Positions 1 through 8,440 of a DNA stretch of 10,015 nt are shown here, piece after piece. A model generated the notes under the pieces. The model ran no database searches and was not told the DNA's origin. It saw only the letters and a list, made by a program, of their open reading frames with translations. Positions within the stretch are counted from its first letter, which is position 1. The number at the start of each line of letters is the position of its first letter. Both the position numbers and the translations under genes were made by a program. The stretch is from Larix sibirica (Eukaryota > Streptophyta > Pinopsida > Pinales > Pinaceae): the NCBI GenBank assembly GCA_004151065.3, contig NWUY0300008824.1, positions 17,044 through 27,058 of the forward strand, written 5' to 3'.

Positions 1-642
1 GCCTAGGATTTGGATCTAGGCTGGTATACATTCAATGAAAATCGAATGTTATATACAATTCCTTTGGTGGGTATTATATAATAATGCTCTCATTAAATTC
101 ATCCTATACATTTATACATTAATTTAATTCTAAGTAAATCAAATAATTGGGAGTCAATGGGAGGTAAGTTGATTTGCAATGTGCCCTCCATCCACCCACC
201 TATTAAGTCTATTCAAAGTATGTTAAATCATTTAATATGGTTTGGGTGGTTTAATTATGTACATAAAATGGGAAGTTTAATTGATATTTTGCAAAATATA
301 GAGTGTGATGACATACATTATTCATGGTAGGGGATTAGATCACCTTTATGCATTTTTTCTTTTCCTATTTTAATTTGGAAGTTTAAATAGGAAGAGTTCC
401 CTAGTTTATGGAAAGAATGTAATGGCATATATCATTTATTCATTACAGGTGATGAGGCCATCATAAAAACCATGGAGTAATCTTAACTAGCACAAATTTT
501 TTGACCTGAGGGAGAATACAACCCACTATTTTCCATCCTTTGGGTTTCATAGAATGTTAGAATAGGTTGTTAAAGGAGCCTAATTCAATTAATGGTTTGT
601 AAGTAGTGTCAGGTCATCAACATAATAATTTTGGAGGATTTG
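1..642. other. Left flank, no supported gene
   Basis: This is AT-rich DNA upstream of the LINE. No conserved domain or RNA gene is recognisable. The + strand frame from 127 to about 480 is comparatively open, with in-frame stops only near 307 and 388 over about 117 codons, and its translation looks somewhat protein-like. It matches no family I know, and stops become frequent after 478. It may be an old transposon or gene relic, or chance. A short inverted repeat (GCCTAG at 1-6, CTAGGC at 16-21) sits at the window edge. Confidence 0.6.
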
Positions 643-664
643 AAAAACATGGAAAGAGAGAATA
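643..664. repeat. Left target-site duplication of the LINE
   Basis: This 22-base segment (AAAAACATGG, then AAAGAGAGAATA) matches 7907-7928 at 21 positions. The only difference is G at 652 against C at 7916. The leading five A residues coincide with the A tail of the right copy, so the tail-independent match is about 17 bases with one mismatch. LINEs integrating by target-primed reverse transcription create such direct repeats, with the A tail abutting the right copy, exactly as seen here. The repeat places the 5' end of the element at about 665. Confidence 0.78.
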
Positions 665-959
665 GGCAGAATTAGATTATTTGCAGTATGATTTACTTAA
701 AATGCTTATGGAAAATGGGCCCCTTTCATAATGTCAATTCTCAACATAGGGTCTAGGTAAATTTAGATCCTGAAGAATCTTCATACCTCCTGAGCGAAAA
801 TTAGGTGGTTTAGTTGAAATTGATGTATTATTTTTGTCTAAGAACTACTGACTTTGAGAGCACTTGCTAGGGTTTGAGAAGTCTGGTCGGGGTTTTCTCT
901 GCATGTGAAGGGGCGATCTCATTGTTGGTTGGGATCGGATTGGTGGAATGGTGATCGAG
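665..959 (+). other. LINE 5' leader / presumed internal promoter region
   Basis: This stretch of about 295 bases lies between the left duplication and the first plausible ORF1 start. The first part (665-840) is AT-rich. From about 860 the base composition becomes clearly G-rich and matches the following ORF1. LINEs normally carry an internal promoter in the leader, but I see no recognisable promoter motif here. If the direct repeat were coincidental, the true 5' end could lie nearer 840, where the composition changes. Confidence 0.5.
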
Positions 960-2325
960 ATGGGGGGGACCCCTCCCAGAAGGGTAGAGAGGCATCGAAC
1001 AAAAAACAAAAAGGAAAATATGAGGACCATGGGAAGGGAGGAGTAGGGATGTGAAAGGAACAGACGGATCAGGGGAGCGATGGTGGGGGTAAGGGTTTAG
1101 GAAGGTGTTTCCCAAGATATCCAGTGGTTACCTCTCCGCATATTCAGCCTAAGAAGCTCTGTGAAAGGATTGAACACATGAAGGACCATGCCCTCATTGG
1201 TAATTTCTTAGGCATCTAGCCCCCTGAAAAGGATCTGCTCAAATGGATCCACTTGTTTGGGATCCAAAGTATTTTTTACTATTATCTTATTTAATATTGA
1301 GGACAGGAATAGGGCTTTTTAGGGAGGTCCCTATTTCTTTTATACTGTTGGGATTTTTCTAAAACTCTAGTAGGAGTAGTTCAACCCAAATAAGGAGGAT
1401 CTGAAAAAGGCGTTGATATGGATCCTCCTCTACTCTCTCCCAAGTGAATAATGGGAACTTGGGTTCTAGAAGACATAGGAAATTCTCTAGGGGATTATGT
1501 CAAAGTGTTGGAGCAGACCAAACTGGTTCAATATACTTCATATGTTATAATTTGTGTTTACATGGACATATCCAAAGAACTTCTAGATGCCATAAATATG
1601 ACCTTGGATGATGAGGATTGGATGCAAACCATTAATTATGAGCATATATCGTTCAGATGTAGGTGATTCCATGAGCATGGACACCTTTTTCCTGATTTCC
1701 CTGTTAATACCCCCCCTCCTCTGGAGAAATAGAAGGAGGTGGAGGATGGTGAAGGTTTAACTAGGGTGAATAGAAAAAGGAGACACATGAAAAGACAGCA
1801 TGGGGTTATCCCTGATCCGAAATATTAAACCTCCAATAGTTTCAACATTCTGATTCAAATGTCAGAGAATGAATCGAATCTTCCAGCGGCGGTGAGTAAG
1901 AAGGAGGCAAGGAATCCCTCGTCAACCCCGACTGCCCAGATCATTATTACAGAATCTCAACAAACCTCAAAATAAGGGGAGAGGGAATATGTAATCATGG
2001 CGGATGAGGAGGATGGAGGCATGGAATTAGGAGACCTGAACATGGATGAGATTGATGAGGCATGTTCTGGAAAAGGACAAGGCTACACTCCTTTCCATCA
2101 TTTGAAGCTTCTGTAGGAAGCTATTTGGATATCCTTGAAACCTAAATCACTGGGGATAAAAGGGGTGAATATCAAAGAAAACAAAAGTAAATTCAAATAA
2201 TCCCAAAGAAAAGAGGCGGAAGAAGCAATAGACAAAGATTAGTAGAGGTAGGGGCCAAACTAGTGGACTCTACTTTGTACCCGACCATCAAGGTGGCACT
2301 ATCTTCTATCAAAAAACAAAACTAA
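960..2325 (+). pseudogene. LINE ORF1 pseudogene (DUF4283-like, CCHC zinc-knuckle, nucleic-acid binding)
   Basis: The product would be the LINE RNA-binding, gag-like protein of about 455 residues. The ATG at 960 is chosen because it opens a basic N terminus (MGGTPPRR, then many Lys/Arg) at the expected distance; a TAG interrupts it near 1044. A DUF4283-type region follows in pieces: 1127-1255 in one frame (KMKDHALIGNFLG-like, with TAG at 1217-1219), 1263-1454 in another (FNIEDRNRAF, GGPYFF, LYSLPSE), then 1451-1666 (VLEDIGNSLG, ICVYMDISKELL). The CCHC knuckle at 1658-1702 reads C-R-stop-F-H-E-H-G-H-L-F-P-D-F, so the second and fourth Cys are Phe. The tail continues in the same frame to about 2140, then shifts to a basic segment (PKKRGGRSNRQR, about 2203-2238) and ends at TAA 2323-2325. 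Domain names rest on remembered family patterns. Confidence 0.85.
1658..1702 (+). other. Degenerate CCHC zinc knuckle of ORF1
   Basis: The spacing fits CX2CX4HX4C, with Cys at 1658-1660 and the His ligand at 1682-1684. The positions expected to be the second and fourth ligands are TTC Phe (1667-1669 and 1697-1699). A TGA (1664-1666) interrupts it where Arg or Lys is usual. The HEHGHLF core is still clear. The motif could not bind zinc as it stands. Confidence 0.75.
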
Positions 2326-2328
2326 TGA
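2323..2328 (+). promoter_or_regulatory. TAATGA stop-start junction between ORF1 and ORF2
   Basis: The ORF1 frame, open for the 41 codons before it, stops at TAA 2323-2325. The ATG at 2325-2327 shares one base and opens the endonuclease frame (MKLSS, then a stop where Trp is usual, then KIRGYN). The hexamer TAATGA is the DNA form of UAAUGA, which supports stop-start translational coupling in the silkworm LINE SART1. That ORF2 was translated this way here is inference from the arrangement. Confidence 0.6.
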
Positions 2329-3016
2329 AGCTATCGTCCTAAAAAATTAGAGGCTATAATAGCCGCATAAGGTTAGAATTTAGATGAAGAAATTAATGAT
2401 GGAAAATCCCATGGTTCTTTTTGTCCAAGAAACTAAGTGCTCAGAATTAGATATGAAATCCATAGCTCAAAAAATATGGAAAGGAAGTGAGGTGATAACA
2501 ATGGAAGCTAGAGGCACGATGGGAGGCATGGCCATCCTTTGGGCCCTAAAAGGAATCAAGATGGATAATTTTTTGGCTTTGCATAGCTTTATTTCTATTG
2601 AATTTCGTATCATCAGAACTACCATGCGAGGGGTTATCACAAATTTTTATGGGCCTCGCGCTCCCACTCAGAAGATGAAGGTTTCGAAGACATTGGGGGG
2701 GATCAAAAATTGGTTCAATGAGAAGCATTATATAATTGGGATATATTTTAACATGATCACGTATCTGCAAGGAAAAAAGGGAGGACGAAGGTAGTTGGAT
2801 GTTTCAATTCAAGAATTCAAAGATATGATAGACAATCTAAATCTGATGGATATGGAAACTAATAACCACCTGTTCACCTGGAATAATTGGCAAGGGGGAG
2901 AAATGCACATTGCCTCAAGGTTAGATTGATTCCTAATTTATGAATCAATTATTCTTAATGGAGGGGAAGTATTGACGTTGGTCCTTCCCGCAACTGGGTC
3001 TGATCACTGGTTGATT
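2325..3016 (+). other. ORF2 domain: APE-type endonuclease (degenerate)
   Basis: This domain would nick target DNA to prime reverse transcription. Visible motifs are RGYN (Asn at 2358-2360), QETKC (Glu at 2429-2431), GGMAILW, TNFYGP and SDHW (His at 3005-3007). The GDFN motif reads IYFN, so the metal- and DNA-contacting Asp is Tyr (TAT 2744-2746). A stop replaces the Trp near the N terminus (2340-2342), a frameshift lies near 2378, and TAG 2792 and TGA 2927 interrupt what should be Arg positions (GGRR-stop-LD, RLD-stop-FL). The longest open stretch is 2384-2794. Identification of the domain is firm; activity is excluded. Confidence 0.88.
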
Positions 3017-3206
3017 TTCCCATCCTAGATCAATGATGAAGGTCCTATGAGGCGTTCATTCCATTTCAAACAATTCTAACTTATCCACCCCGACTTTAAG
3101 AGCACCATTCAACAATGGTGGGAAAATGAAGAGGTTCCATCGAGAACTTAGATATATCAGTTCCAACAAACACTCAAAGCCATTAAAATAAAACTGAAGA
3201 AATGGA

Positions 3207-4902
3207 ATGGCGAGAAGTGTTTGGAACATTTTTCAGGACAAGAAATTACTAGAAGAGCTACTGGAAGAGATCCAAGTGCAAGGAATGTATATGGGTTATG
3301 AAGAATCCCTCCATGATGAGGTGAGTAGGATGAGGTCCCAACGGGAAGAAAGAGAAAAGTAGGAATAAATCCTATGCAAGAAAAAGTCGAGGAATGGGTG
3401 GCTCAAGGAAAGAGAATGTAACACACCTTTCTTCCATCGAGCATTTATTCAACATAGACAACAGAACCGAATCATTATGCTCAAAAAGGGGGATGGTGAA
3501 AGGATGGACACAAGAAAGGAGATCGAAGAGGAACTAGTTGTATACTCAAAGTATCTAATGAAGGAACCAATCCAGGATAGATTGGAAGACATAGCACGTG
3601 TCACCCAGCACATTCCTGCACAAGTGACCATGGCTAAGAATGAAATGCTTATGCACTCAGTGGAAATGGGAGAAATCGAAGAAGCAATCGAGCAAATGGA
3701 AGATGGTAAAGCCCTCGGTCTAGATGGGTTCACGAATAATTTCTTACATTTATTCAAGGACCTAATCAAAGAGGAAGTATTCCATATCATGGAAAAATCC
3801 CATGCCATTGAGGATGTTCTATCAGCCTTCAATGATACTTTACTATTCTTAATCCCAAAGAGAGAAGGAGTGGATTCCCAAGGTAAATTCAAACCAATAT
3901 CCCTGTGTAATTTTATTTTCAAAATCATTACTAAAGTCATAGTTGTTAGATTAAAACCCCTTCTCCCCACTTTAATTGCTCCAGAGCAATCTGGATTTGT
4001 TGAAGGAAGACAAATCCTCGATTGTATCATCCTTGTGCATGAGTTTTTTCATTCCCTAAAAGTCACAAAGAATTCGGACATGCTGATTAAGATCAATCTA
4101 GCCAAATCCTATGATAAGATCAGTTGGAAATTCATTATTAAAGTCTTGAAGCGTTTGGGTTCAGCGAGGAATGGATAGCATGGATATATAAATTGTTTTC
4201 CTTGGTATTTTTTTGTCCTTTTGAATGGGTTTTACTCCCAACATTTTTGGCCATCGAGAGGGATTAAGCAAGGTGACCCCTTATCCCCTTTCCTTTTCAT
4301 TCTCATGGTTGAAGGTCTGGGATGCATGTTTTCAAAATTGTCCAGGAATCAGGAATTAAGAGGTATTTTTCTTCACCCCAATGCTCTGAAAAAAAATGCA
4401 CCAGCAGTTCGTGGATGACACAATGTTAATGGGGCACGCATCAGTGTAGGAGGAAAGAGTTATCAAAAAGGGGATAAATATCGTCTTCAAAGCGTTAGGC
4501 CTGTTAGTGAACGAATCAAAATCCCAAGTCTTCTTTTTTAATACGCCTAGATTCACACAATTGAACATTCTTCAAGTCCTCAAATTCCAAGGGAGTTCCC
4601 TTCCATCCAAATATCTAGGATCCCCCCTCTGAGACTCAGTCATTCATAGGGCCTCATGGCAGGAATTGTTGGATAAGATGAGGTAGAGACTAACAAATTG
4701 AGCTCTTCAAACCCTAAATTTGGTAAGCAGATTATTTTTTGTTAAGGATGTCCTCAAATCAATGTTGACTTATCTCTTCTCGGTCATAGGGGGCCCAAAA
4801 GCAATTCTTAAGGAAATCAAACAATTACAGAGGACTTTCTTATGGGGGGGCTCAGAAGAAAAAATAGAAATGGGATTTTGTGGGACGGGAAATGCTATAC
4901 TT
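3207..4902 (+). other. ORF2 domain: reverse transcriptase (degenerate)
   Basis: The LINE reverse transcriptase is preceded by the usual charged linker (KKLLEELLEEI, SRNGWLKE, FFHRAFIQHRQ). Motifs in order are ALGLDGFT (usually APGPDGFT), PISLCN, KIITKVI, EQSGFVEGRQILD, motif A KINLAKSYDKISW, SRGIKQGDPLSPFLF (motif B), QFVDDTM (catalytic FxDD, 4405-4425), GLLVNESKSQ, LPSKYLG and RTFLWGG. In motif A the first, metal-binding Asp is Asn (AAT 4095-4097), whereas both Asp of FVDD survive. The longest open stretch is 3477-4178. Frameshifts follow near 4156 and 4225 and in the A8 run just before the FVDD motif. Family identification is very secure. Confidence 0.95.
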
Positions 4903-5460
4903 ACCTAATTCCCATGGCAGTCTTGGCCTCTATGATGTGAAAAAATTAGTGTGGTACTAGGAGCCAAAATCTGGTGGAGGTGGGTATCATATGAAAGCAA
5001 ACCTTGGGATCAGCTTTGGCACTGTAAATATGACAGGGGATGTGAAAATTAATATTTGATATGATTCAATGGAATGGTCGAGGGATCGCATATATGTAAG
5101 ACAACAACGATTGTGAGAGAACTAGTTTGAAACCATAGTTTCTAGGAAATCGAAAGTGGGGAGACTACAAATTTCTAGATGGATTATTGGCATCAACTTC
5201 TGCCTCTTAATAGAAACTTGGACCTTCCACTCACCCAAAATGGGGTATGTGAATGACATGGATCAAAGGTAAAGGACTATTGGAAGGAGGACCTAGACAG
5301 TAGTGAGTTCAGAAGATGGAGATCAAAGGAATGGTGGAGAGAGATTGGACAAGGAGAAGAATTTCAAGCCCCTTGGGAGGAATTATAGGAAAGATGCATT
5401 AGGATGCAGCTAGGTCTAGACAAGTTAAGGTGGGGATATTCGTCGAAAGTATAAGTCTCT
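4903..5460 (+). other. ORF2 region between RT thumb and zf-RVT (degenerate)
   Basis: The coding signal continues as LPNSHGSLGLYD (frame of 4901), then GAKIWWRWVS onward (frame of 4960), a pattern usual downstream of RT in plant L1 elements. The latter frame runs on to 5850 without another shift. Stops occur near 5053, 5062, 5128, 5143, 5173, 5251, 5386 and 5452. Patches such as EGSHIC, DYWKEDLDSSEF and WWREIGQ remain legible. No catalytic function is known for this connector. Confidence 0.75.
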
Positions 5461-5850
5461 GTGAATGAGGCTTATGGATTGTGGACCGGATGGAGGGATA
5501 TTCCTAACCATCCAGAATGGAATAAAATCTGGAAGGCTAACCTATGGCCAAAATTTGCAACATTTCTTTGGCTCGTTCTCAAGCAGCGTATTATCATAGG
5601 GGAAAAACTTCTAAAGTGTGGCTTCTTTGGCCCAATTAGGTGTTTTCTTTGTTTGGAAAAAGAAGAAACAATGGACCATATACTAGATATGTTCCTCTTT
5701 GCTTCCACTTTATGGGATAAAGGTACTGAATCCTTTCGCCTCTCTTCTCGTGTAAGAGGAAGGCTGAAACTATCAATAGTGGAGTGGAAGGAAAAACCAT
5801 TTCAAAACACAATTATGAATCATATTTGGAAACTTTTTCCTGGTTTTTAG
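5461..5850 (+). other. ORF2 domain: zf-RVT zinc-binding region (degenerate)
   Basis: This is the cysteine/histidine region after the RT of plant LINEs. Its pattern is visible: NEAYGLWTG, WNKIWKANLWPKFATFLWLVL, GEKLLKCGF, then C-F-L-C (Cys at 5641-5643 and 5650-5652), EETMDH (His at 5677-5679), and MFLFASTLWDKG. The expected last Cys is Phe (TTC 5692-5694), so one presumed ligand is lost. The frame is open for 129 codons, the best-preserved stretch after the RT. A shift near 5840 moves the signal (FLVWEIWKEHH) to another frame. Confidence 0.85.
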
Positions 5851-6110
5851 TGTGGGAGATATGGAAGGAGCACCATCAGTGCATATTCCGGGAAACCATC
5901 AAGACAATATTAGAGGGATTCTGGTGTCTAATATGATGCCACATCCAAGAAATTTTGAAACTCATGCCCTAGAATGACTGGTATTTGCAGGAAAATGATC
6001 ATGAAAGGAGACTTCTTCAGGGTTGGGGAATCCACTCTCCCCCTGGATCCATTAGGATGATTTTGGGACTAGCGATTAGGGGCAGCATCTCGGATGTCTG
6101 GAGTGTCCCC
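5841..6110 (+). other. ORF2 linker between zf-RVT and RNase H (degenerate)
   Basis: In the frame starting at 5841 the translation begins WFLVWEIWKEHHQCIFRE, the usual segment following zf-RVT in plant L1 elements. It runs on with stops (TGA near 5934, TAG near 5970) through GWGIHSPPGS to VPPKG. A C6 run near 6102 precedes the shift to the RNase H frame. Confidence 0.7.
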
Positions 6111-6646
6111 CCAAAAGGTTTATCAAGCTGAATTTTGATGGGGCCTCCAAAGATAATCCTGTCCCTATTGATTTTGGTGGCATCTTTAGTGATAACAGAG
6201 GGGAAATTCTATGAGCCTACTAGGGTTTTATAGTATCAGAAAACAATAACTCGGTGAAGATGGAGGGCCTCATCCCTGGGTTCAGCACCACCAAACGAAG
6301 AGGCTATAATACAATCATTATTGAAGGCAATTCGGAAGTGATCATCAAAATGAATATACACCTTCAGAATAGGCACCAAGTTGCAAAAGTCTCAACCAAA
6401 TGGAGGCTTGATTTTTGCTTGGAAAAATTGTTGGCCTCTCTCAGGCAGTTTCAAGGACTTACCTTTAGTTATGTCAGAAGAAAAGGTAATATGTTGGTGG
6501 ATCTATTGACCAATAAAGGGGTCTAGGAGAGGGTAATATTGAAAGAAGAATATATTAAGGATCTTTGGGACAATGACTTCATGAACCAACTCAACACCCT
6601 ATCCTCCCAGGATCTCACGTCCCTAGATGTGGATGACCTTAGGTAG
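6111..6646 (+). other. ORF2 domain: RNase H with C-terminal tail (degenerate)
   Basis: RNase H would degrade the RNA template; it is a C-terminal domain of many plant L1 LINEs. The sequence reads KRFIKLNFDGAS (first catalytic Asp, GAT 6137-6139, kept), FGGIFSDNRGEIL, two stops (6212-6214, 6221-6223), then NNSVKMEGLIPGF, IIIEGNSEVIIKM, FSYVRRKGNMLVDLLTNKGV. By the usual plant pattern NNEAE, the catalytic Glu is Lys (AAG 6257-6259), and the catalytic Asp of EGDS is Asn (AAT 6329-6331). The last Asp (6500-6502) is kept. After TAG 6524-6526 the same frame gives 39 more residues to TAG 6644-6646, probably the original C terminus. The domain call is firm; two of four catalytic acids are gone. Confidence 0.88.
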
Positions 6647-7523
6647 CGGTGTCGTGGTGATCACACTCACCATGGGAAGCATTGGGAACTTGTTGGGAGG
6701 AATGTCGATAATGTATCAAGGTGGAAATCATAAATTTCAAGGCATTGGCATCATATATCGTACTAGTGTACATGGGGAAAGGACGGGAGTAGTTAAGAGA
6801 TTTTATGGAGTACTCTATATCTTAGCAATTTTTCTAGAGAGCATTCGAGACATAAGTGTTTGCAGAAAATTCTATCCTTTCATGGGTATGGTTGATAAAT
6901 TTGAAGTGTGGAGACAAAGATTGGGTCTCTTTGATTTAAATGAAGCATGGGTTCTATGCTTAGACGGTATGGAGTTTGGAATCCTGAGTGACTGCATCCA
7001 TCATCTGTGGGTGGTGGTTGTCTTTCCCTTGGGGTCTGACATTGCATTTGTTGGTTGTTGGGGTGGAAGTGAACACATGTTTATGGATCTAGGTGGAGAC
7101 ATCAAGGAGGGTAAGGATAGAGGCAAGAGGAGGGAGAACTGGGATCAACTCAAGGTTGTGCAAGCTTCCCGGTTATACAAATATACGGTCTCGTAGGGAA
7201 TTCATGAGGAAATTGAAGCGGTGGAAAATGCATTATGGGCATACCTAGACGTGGAAAAGTTGACTAAGGAGTTGAAAGAATTGGAATATTGGATTTAAGA
7301 CCCTAGTTCGACGTGTGAATTACTGATCCTGTATGACACAGCGGTCTTGATGTTTTGGGTCATGAAGGGGTTGCTTGCTCGGGATCTTCTAGAACGGGAG
7401 GAGAAGCAGGTTGGAGATGAAGTGCCAATGCAATTCTGGAAAGAGCACCACATTGATACTTTCCTAATGCATAAAAATATCGACATCATTGCTCATCAAT
7501 TGAGAATACCTTTCATGCTGTGA
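6627..7523 (+). pseudogene. Unrecognised third reading frame downstream of RNase H
   Basis: The frame runs from ATG 6627 (directly after an in-frame TAG at 6624-6626) to TGA 7521-7523. That is about 298 codons with only two internal stops, TAG 7194-7196 and TAA 7296-7298. The other two + strand frames contain many stops in the 6740-7200 stretch. The ATG lies inside the last 20 bases of the ORF2 frame, a stop-overlap arrangement. The first part is rich in aromatic and aliphatic residues. After 7197 it turns helical and charged (ENALWAYLDVEKLTKELKEL, then RDLLEREEKQ), possibly a coiled coil. No family is recognised. It could be an extra LINE ORF, a read-through extension of ORF2, a captured host fragment, or an open but untranslated 3' UTR. 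Confidence 0.45.
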
Positions 7524-7903
7524 ACTACTACTGTGAATTATCCTGCTACTGGTGCAACTCCATCTGGGCTAGCCGGTTCAACAGTTCATCGTCAAGTTCC
7601 ATTGTTTGCTTTCTGAATTATCTAGTCGATCTTATGTTGTGTCTATAGGTAGACTAGGAAGTTAGAAATTTTTTGTTCGATGGACTATTCTAATTCTGAA
7701 TTAGAGAAGTAGTTTGTTCGAAGATCTTAAAACTACTAAATTTCGTATTTTCCCCATTGGGGAGGGGTAATTTTGATTTTTGATGTGGATTGTTTCCTAA
7801 CAATGCTGATATGGGGTTTCAAACTGATAGGATGGAACAATGATGTGATAGAAATCAGATGTAATTTTCTTGTTTATAATTAATATATAATCTTCTTACT
7901 TAC
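7524..7903 (+). other. LINE 3' UTR
   Basis: This non-coding stretch becomes increasingly AT-rich toward its end. It closes with TATAATTAATATATAATC and CTTCTTACTTAC immediately before the A tail. This TA-rich then pyrimidine-rich ending resembles 3' ends I associate with plant LINEs, where the terminal sequence is recognised by the reverse transcriptase. TAATATATAA could also act as an AU-rich polyadenylation element. No reading frame of interest was seen. Confidence 0.7.
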
Positions 7904-7911
7904 AAAAAAAA
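7904..7911 (+). other. LINE poly(A) tail
   Basis: A run of eight A residues directly follows the 3' UTR and merges into the right target-site duplication. The last five overlap the duplication, so the tail length is between three and eight. A short A tail is usual for plant LINEs. Confidence 0.78.
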
Positions 7912-7928
7912 CATGCAAAGAGAGAATA
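7907..7928. repeat. Right target-site duplication of the LINE
   Basis: This is the second copy of the 22-base repeat at 643-664, with one mismatch (C at 7916). Its position directly at the A tail is what target-primed integration predicts. Confidence 0.78.
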
Positions 7929-8440
7929 ATGAAAAACATAACTATATGGATTAGTGTCTAAAAGAACATCAAATGTAATGTATTGAATAGTTAATATATT
8001 ATAATTCATCTAGGAAAAGTGGATATCACTATTGTCACATGAAAACTAACACATTTAAAATTATGTGTAATACATTTAAACATAAAAATAATTTTTAAAG
8101 TAAATCAATGTATTTTTTTTAAATATGACAAATCAAAATTGATTTTGATGAACTATAACAATCATCATTGGATTATTTAAATTAATATCTCTAAATTTAA
8201 GAGAAAATTTCATAAAAACTTATCTTTACTTGTGGACAACATGTATCAACATACACATCTTATCTTCATTAAATGAAAACCAATCTTAACCATGTAAGAA
8301 CAACAATCTATTAGTCAACATCATGTTGGTCACCTAACCCAATCTATCTACTCATTTTTTAATCATGATGTGTCTTGTATTTAATTTTGAATTTATATTA
8401 TTTAGATATGAGGATGTATAAGTAGCAAGTGGTGGGTAGG
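7929..8440. other. AT-rich right flank, no gene seen
   Basis: This strongly AT-rich DNA has short homopolymer runs such as the T8 run near 8113. No open frame of note, no RNA gene and no repeat family is recognised. With the LINE removed it would join the left flank at 664. Confidence 0.7.

Larger units (their letters stand above)
2325..6646 (+). pseudogene. LINE ORF2 pseudogene (endonuclease, reverse transcriptase, zf-RVT, RNase H)
   Basis: The product would be the LINE replication polyprotein of about 1,440 residues. The ATG at 2325 is the start because it leads at once into the endonuclease N terminus. The coding signal jumps between frames near 2378, 3205, 4156, 4225, 4390, 4900, 4955, 5840 and 6105. 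Several jumps lie in or beside homopolymer runs, including A8 around 4389-4396 and C6 near 6102. Stops often fall where conserved Arg, Gln or Trp is expected, for example 2792 and 2927. The RNase H frame stops at 6524-6526, but the same frame stays coding-like to TAG 6644-6646, so the original C terminus was probably there. No domain remains intact. Individual domains are listed separately. Confidence 0.9.
665..7911 (+). mobile_element. Decayed near-full-length plant L1-type LINE retrotransposon
   Basis: This is a non-LTR retrotransposon of about 7.2 kb. In order it has a leader, ORF1 (DUF4283-like domain plus CCHC knuckle), ORF2 (APE-type endonuclease, reverse transcriptase, zf-RVT, RNase H), an extra downstream frame, a 3' UTR and an A tail of eight residues. 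It is bounded by an imperfect direct repeat and has no LTRs. RNase H at the ORF2 C terminus is known in many plant L1 elements. The copy is dead: frames change repeatedly, stops are numerous and catalytic residues are lost. The outer limits come from the direct repeat. The body identity comes from motifs such as QETK, SDH, EQSGFVEGRQ, QGDPLSPFLF, FVDD and NFDGAS. The exact 5' end is less certain than the 3' end. Confidence 0.93.

Noticed and set aside
845-1115. Two minus-strand open frames rich in Pro, Ser and His
   Set aside because: They are opposite the G-rich ORF1 start. Their composition is explained by the complementary strand and no motif is visible.
3449-4030. 193-codon open frame on the minus strand
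   Set aside because: It lies antisense to the best-preserved RT segment, which has unmistakable motifs. Its translation is Ser-rich with no domain, so it is a shadow of the RT frame.
7930-7939. TGAAAAACAT recurs just after the right duplication, as at 641-650
   Set aside because: Ten A-rich bases are weak evidence, and the 22-base match at the A tail explains the boundary better.
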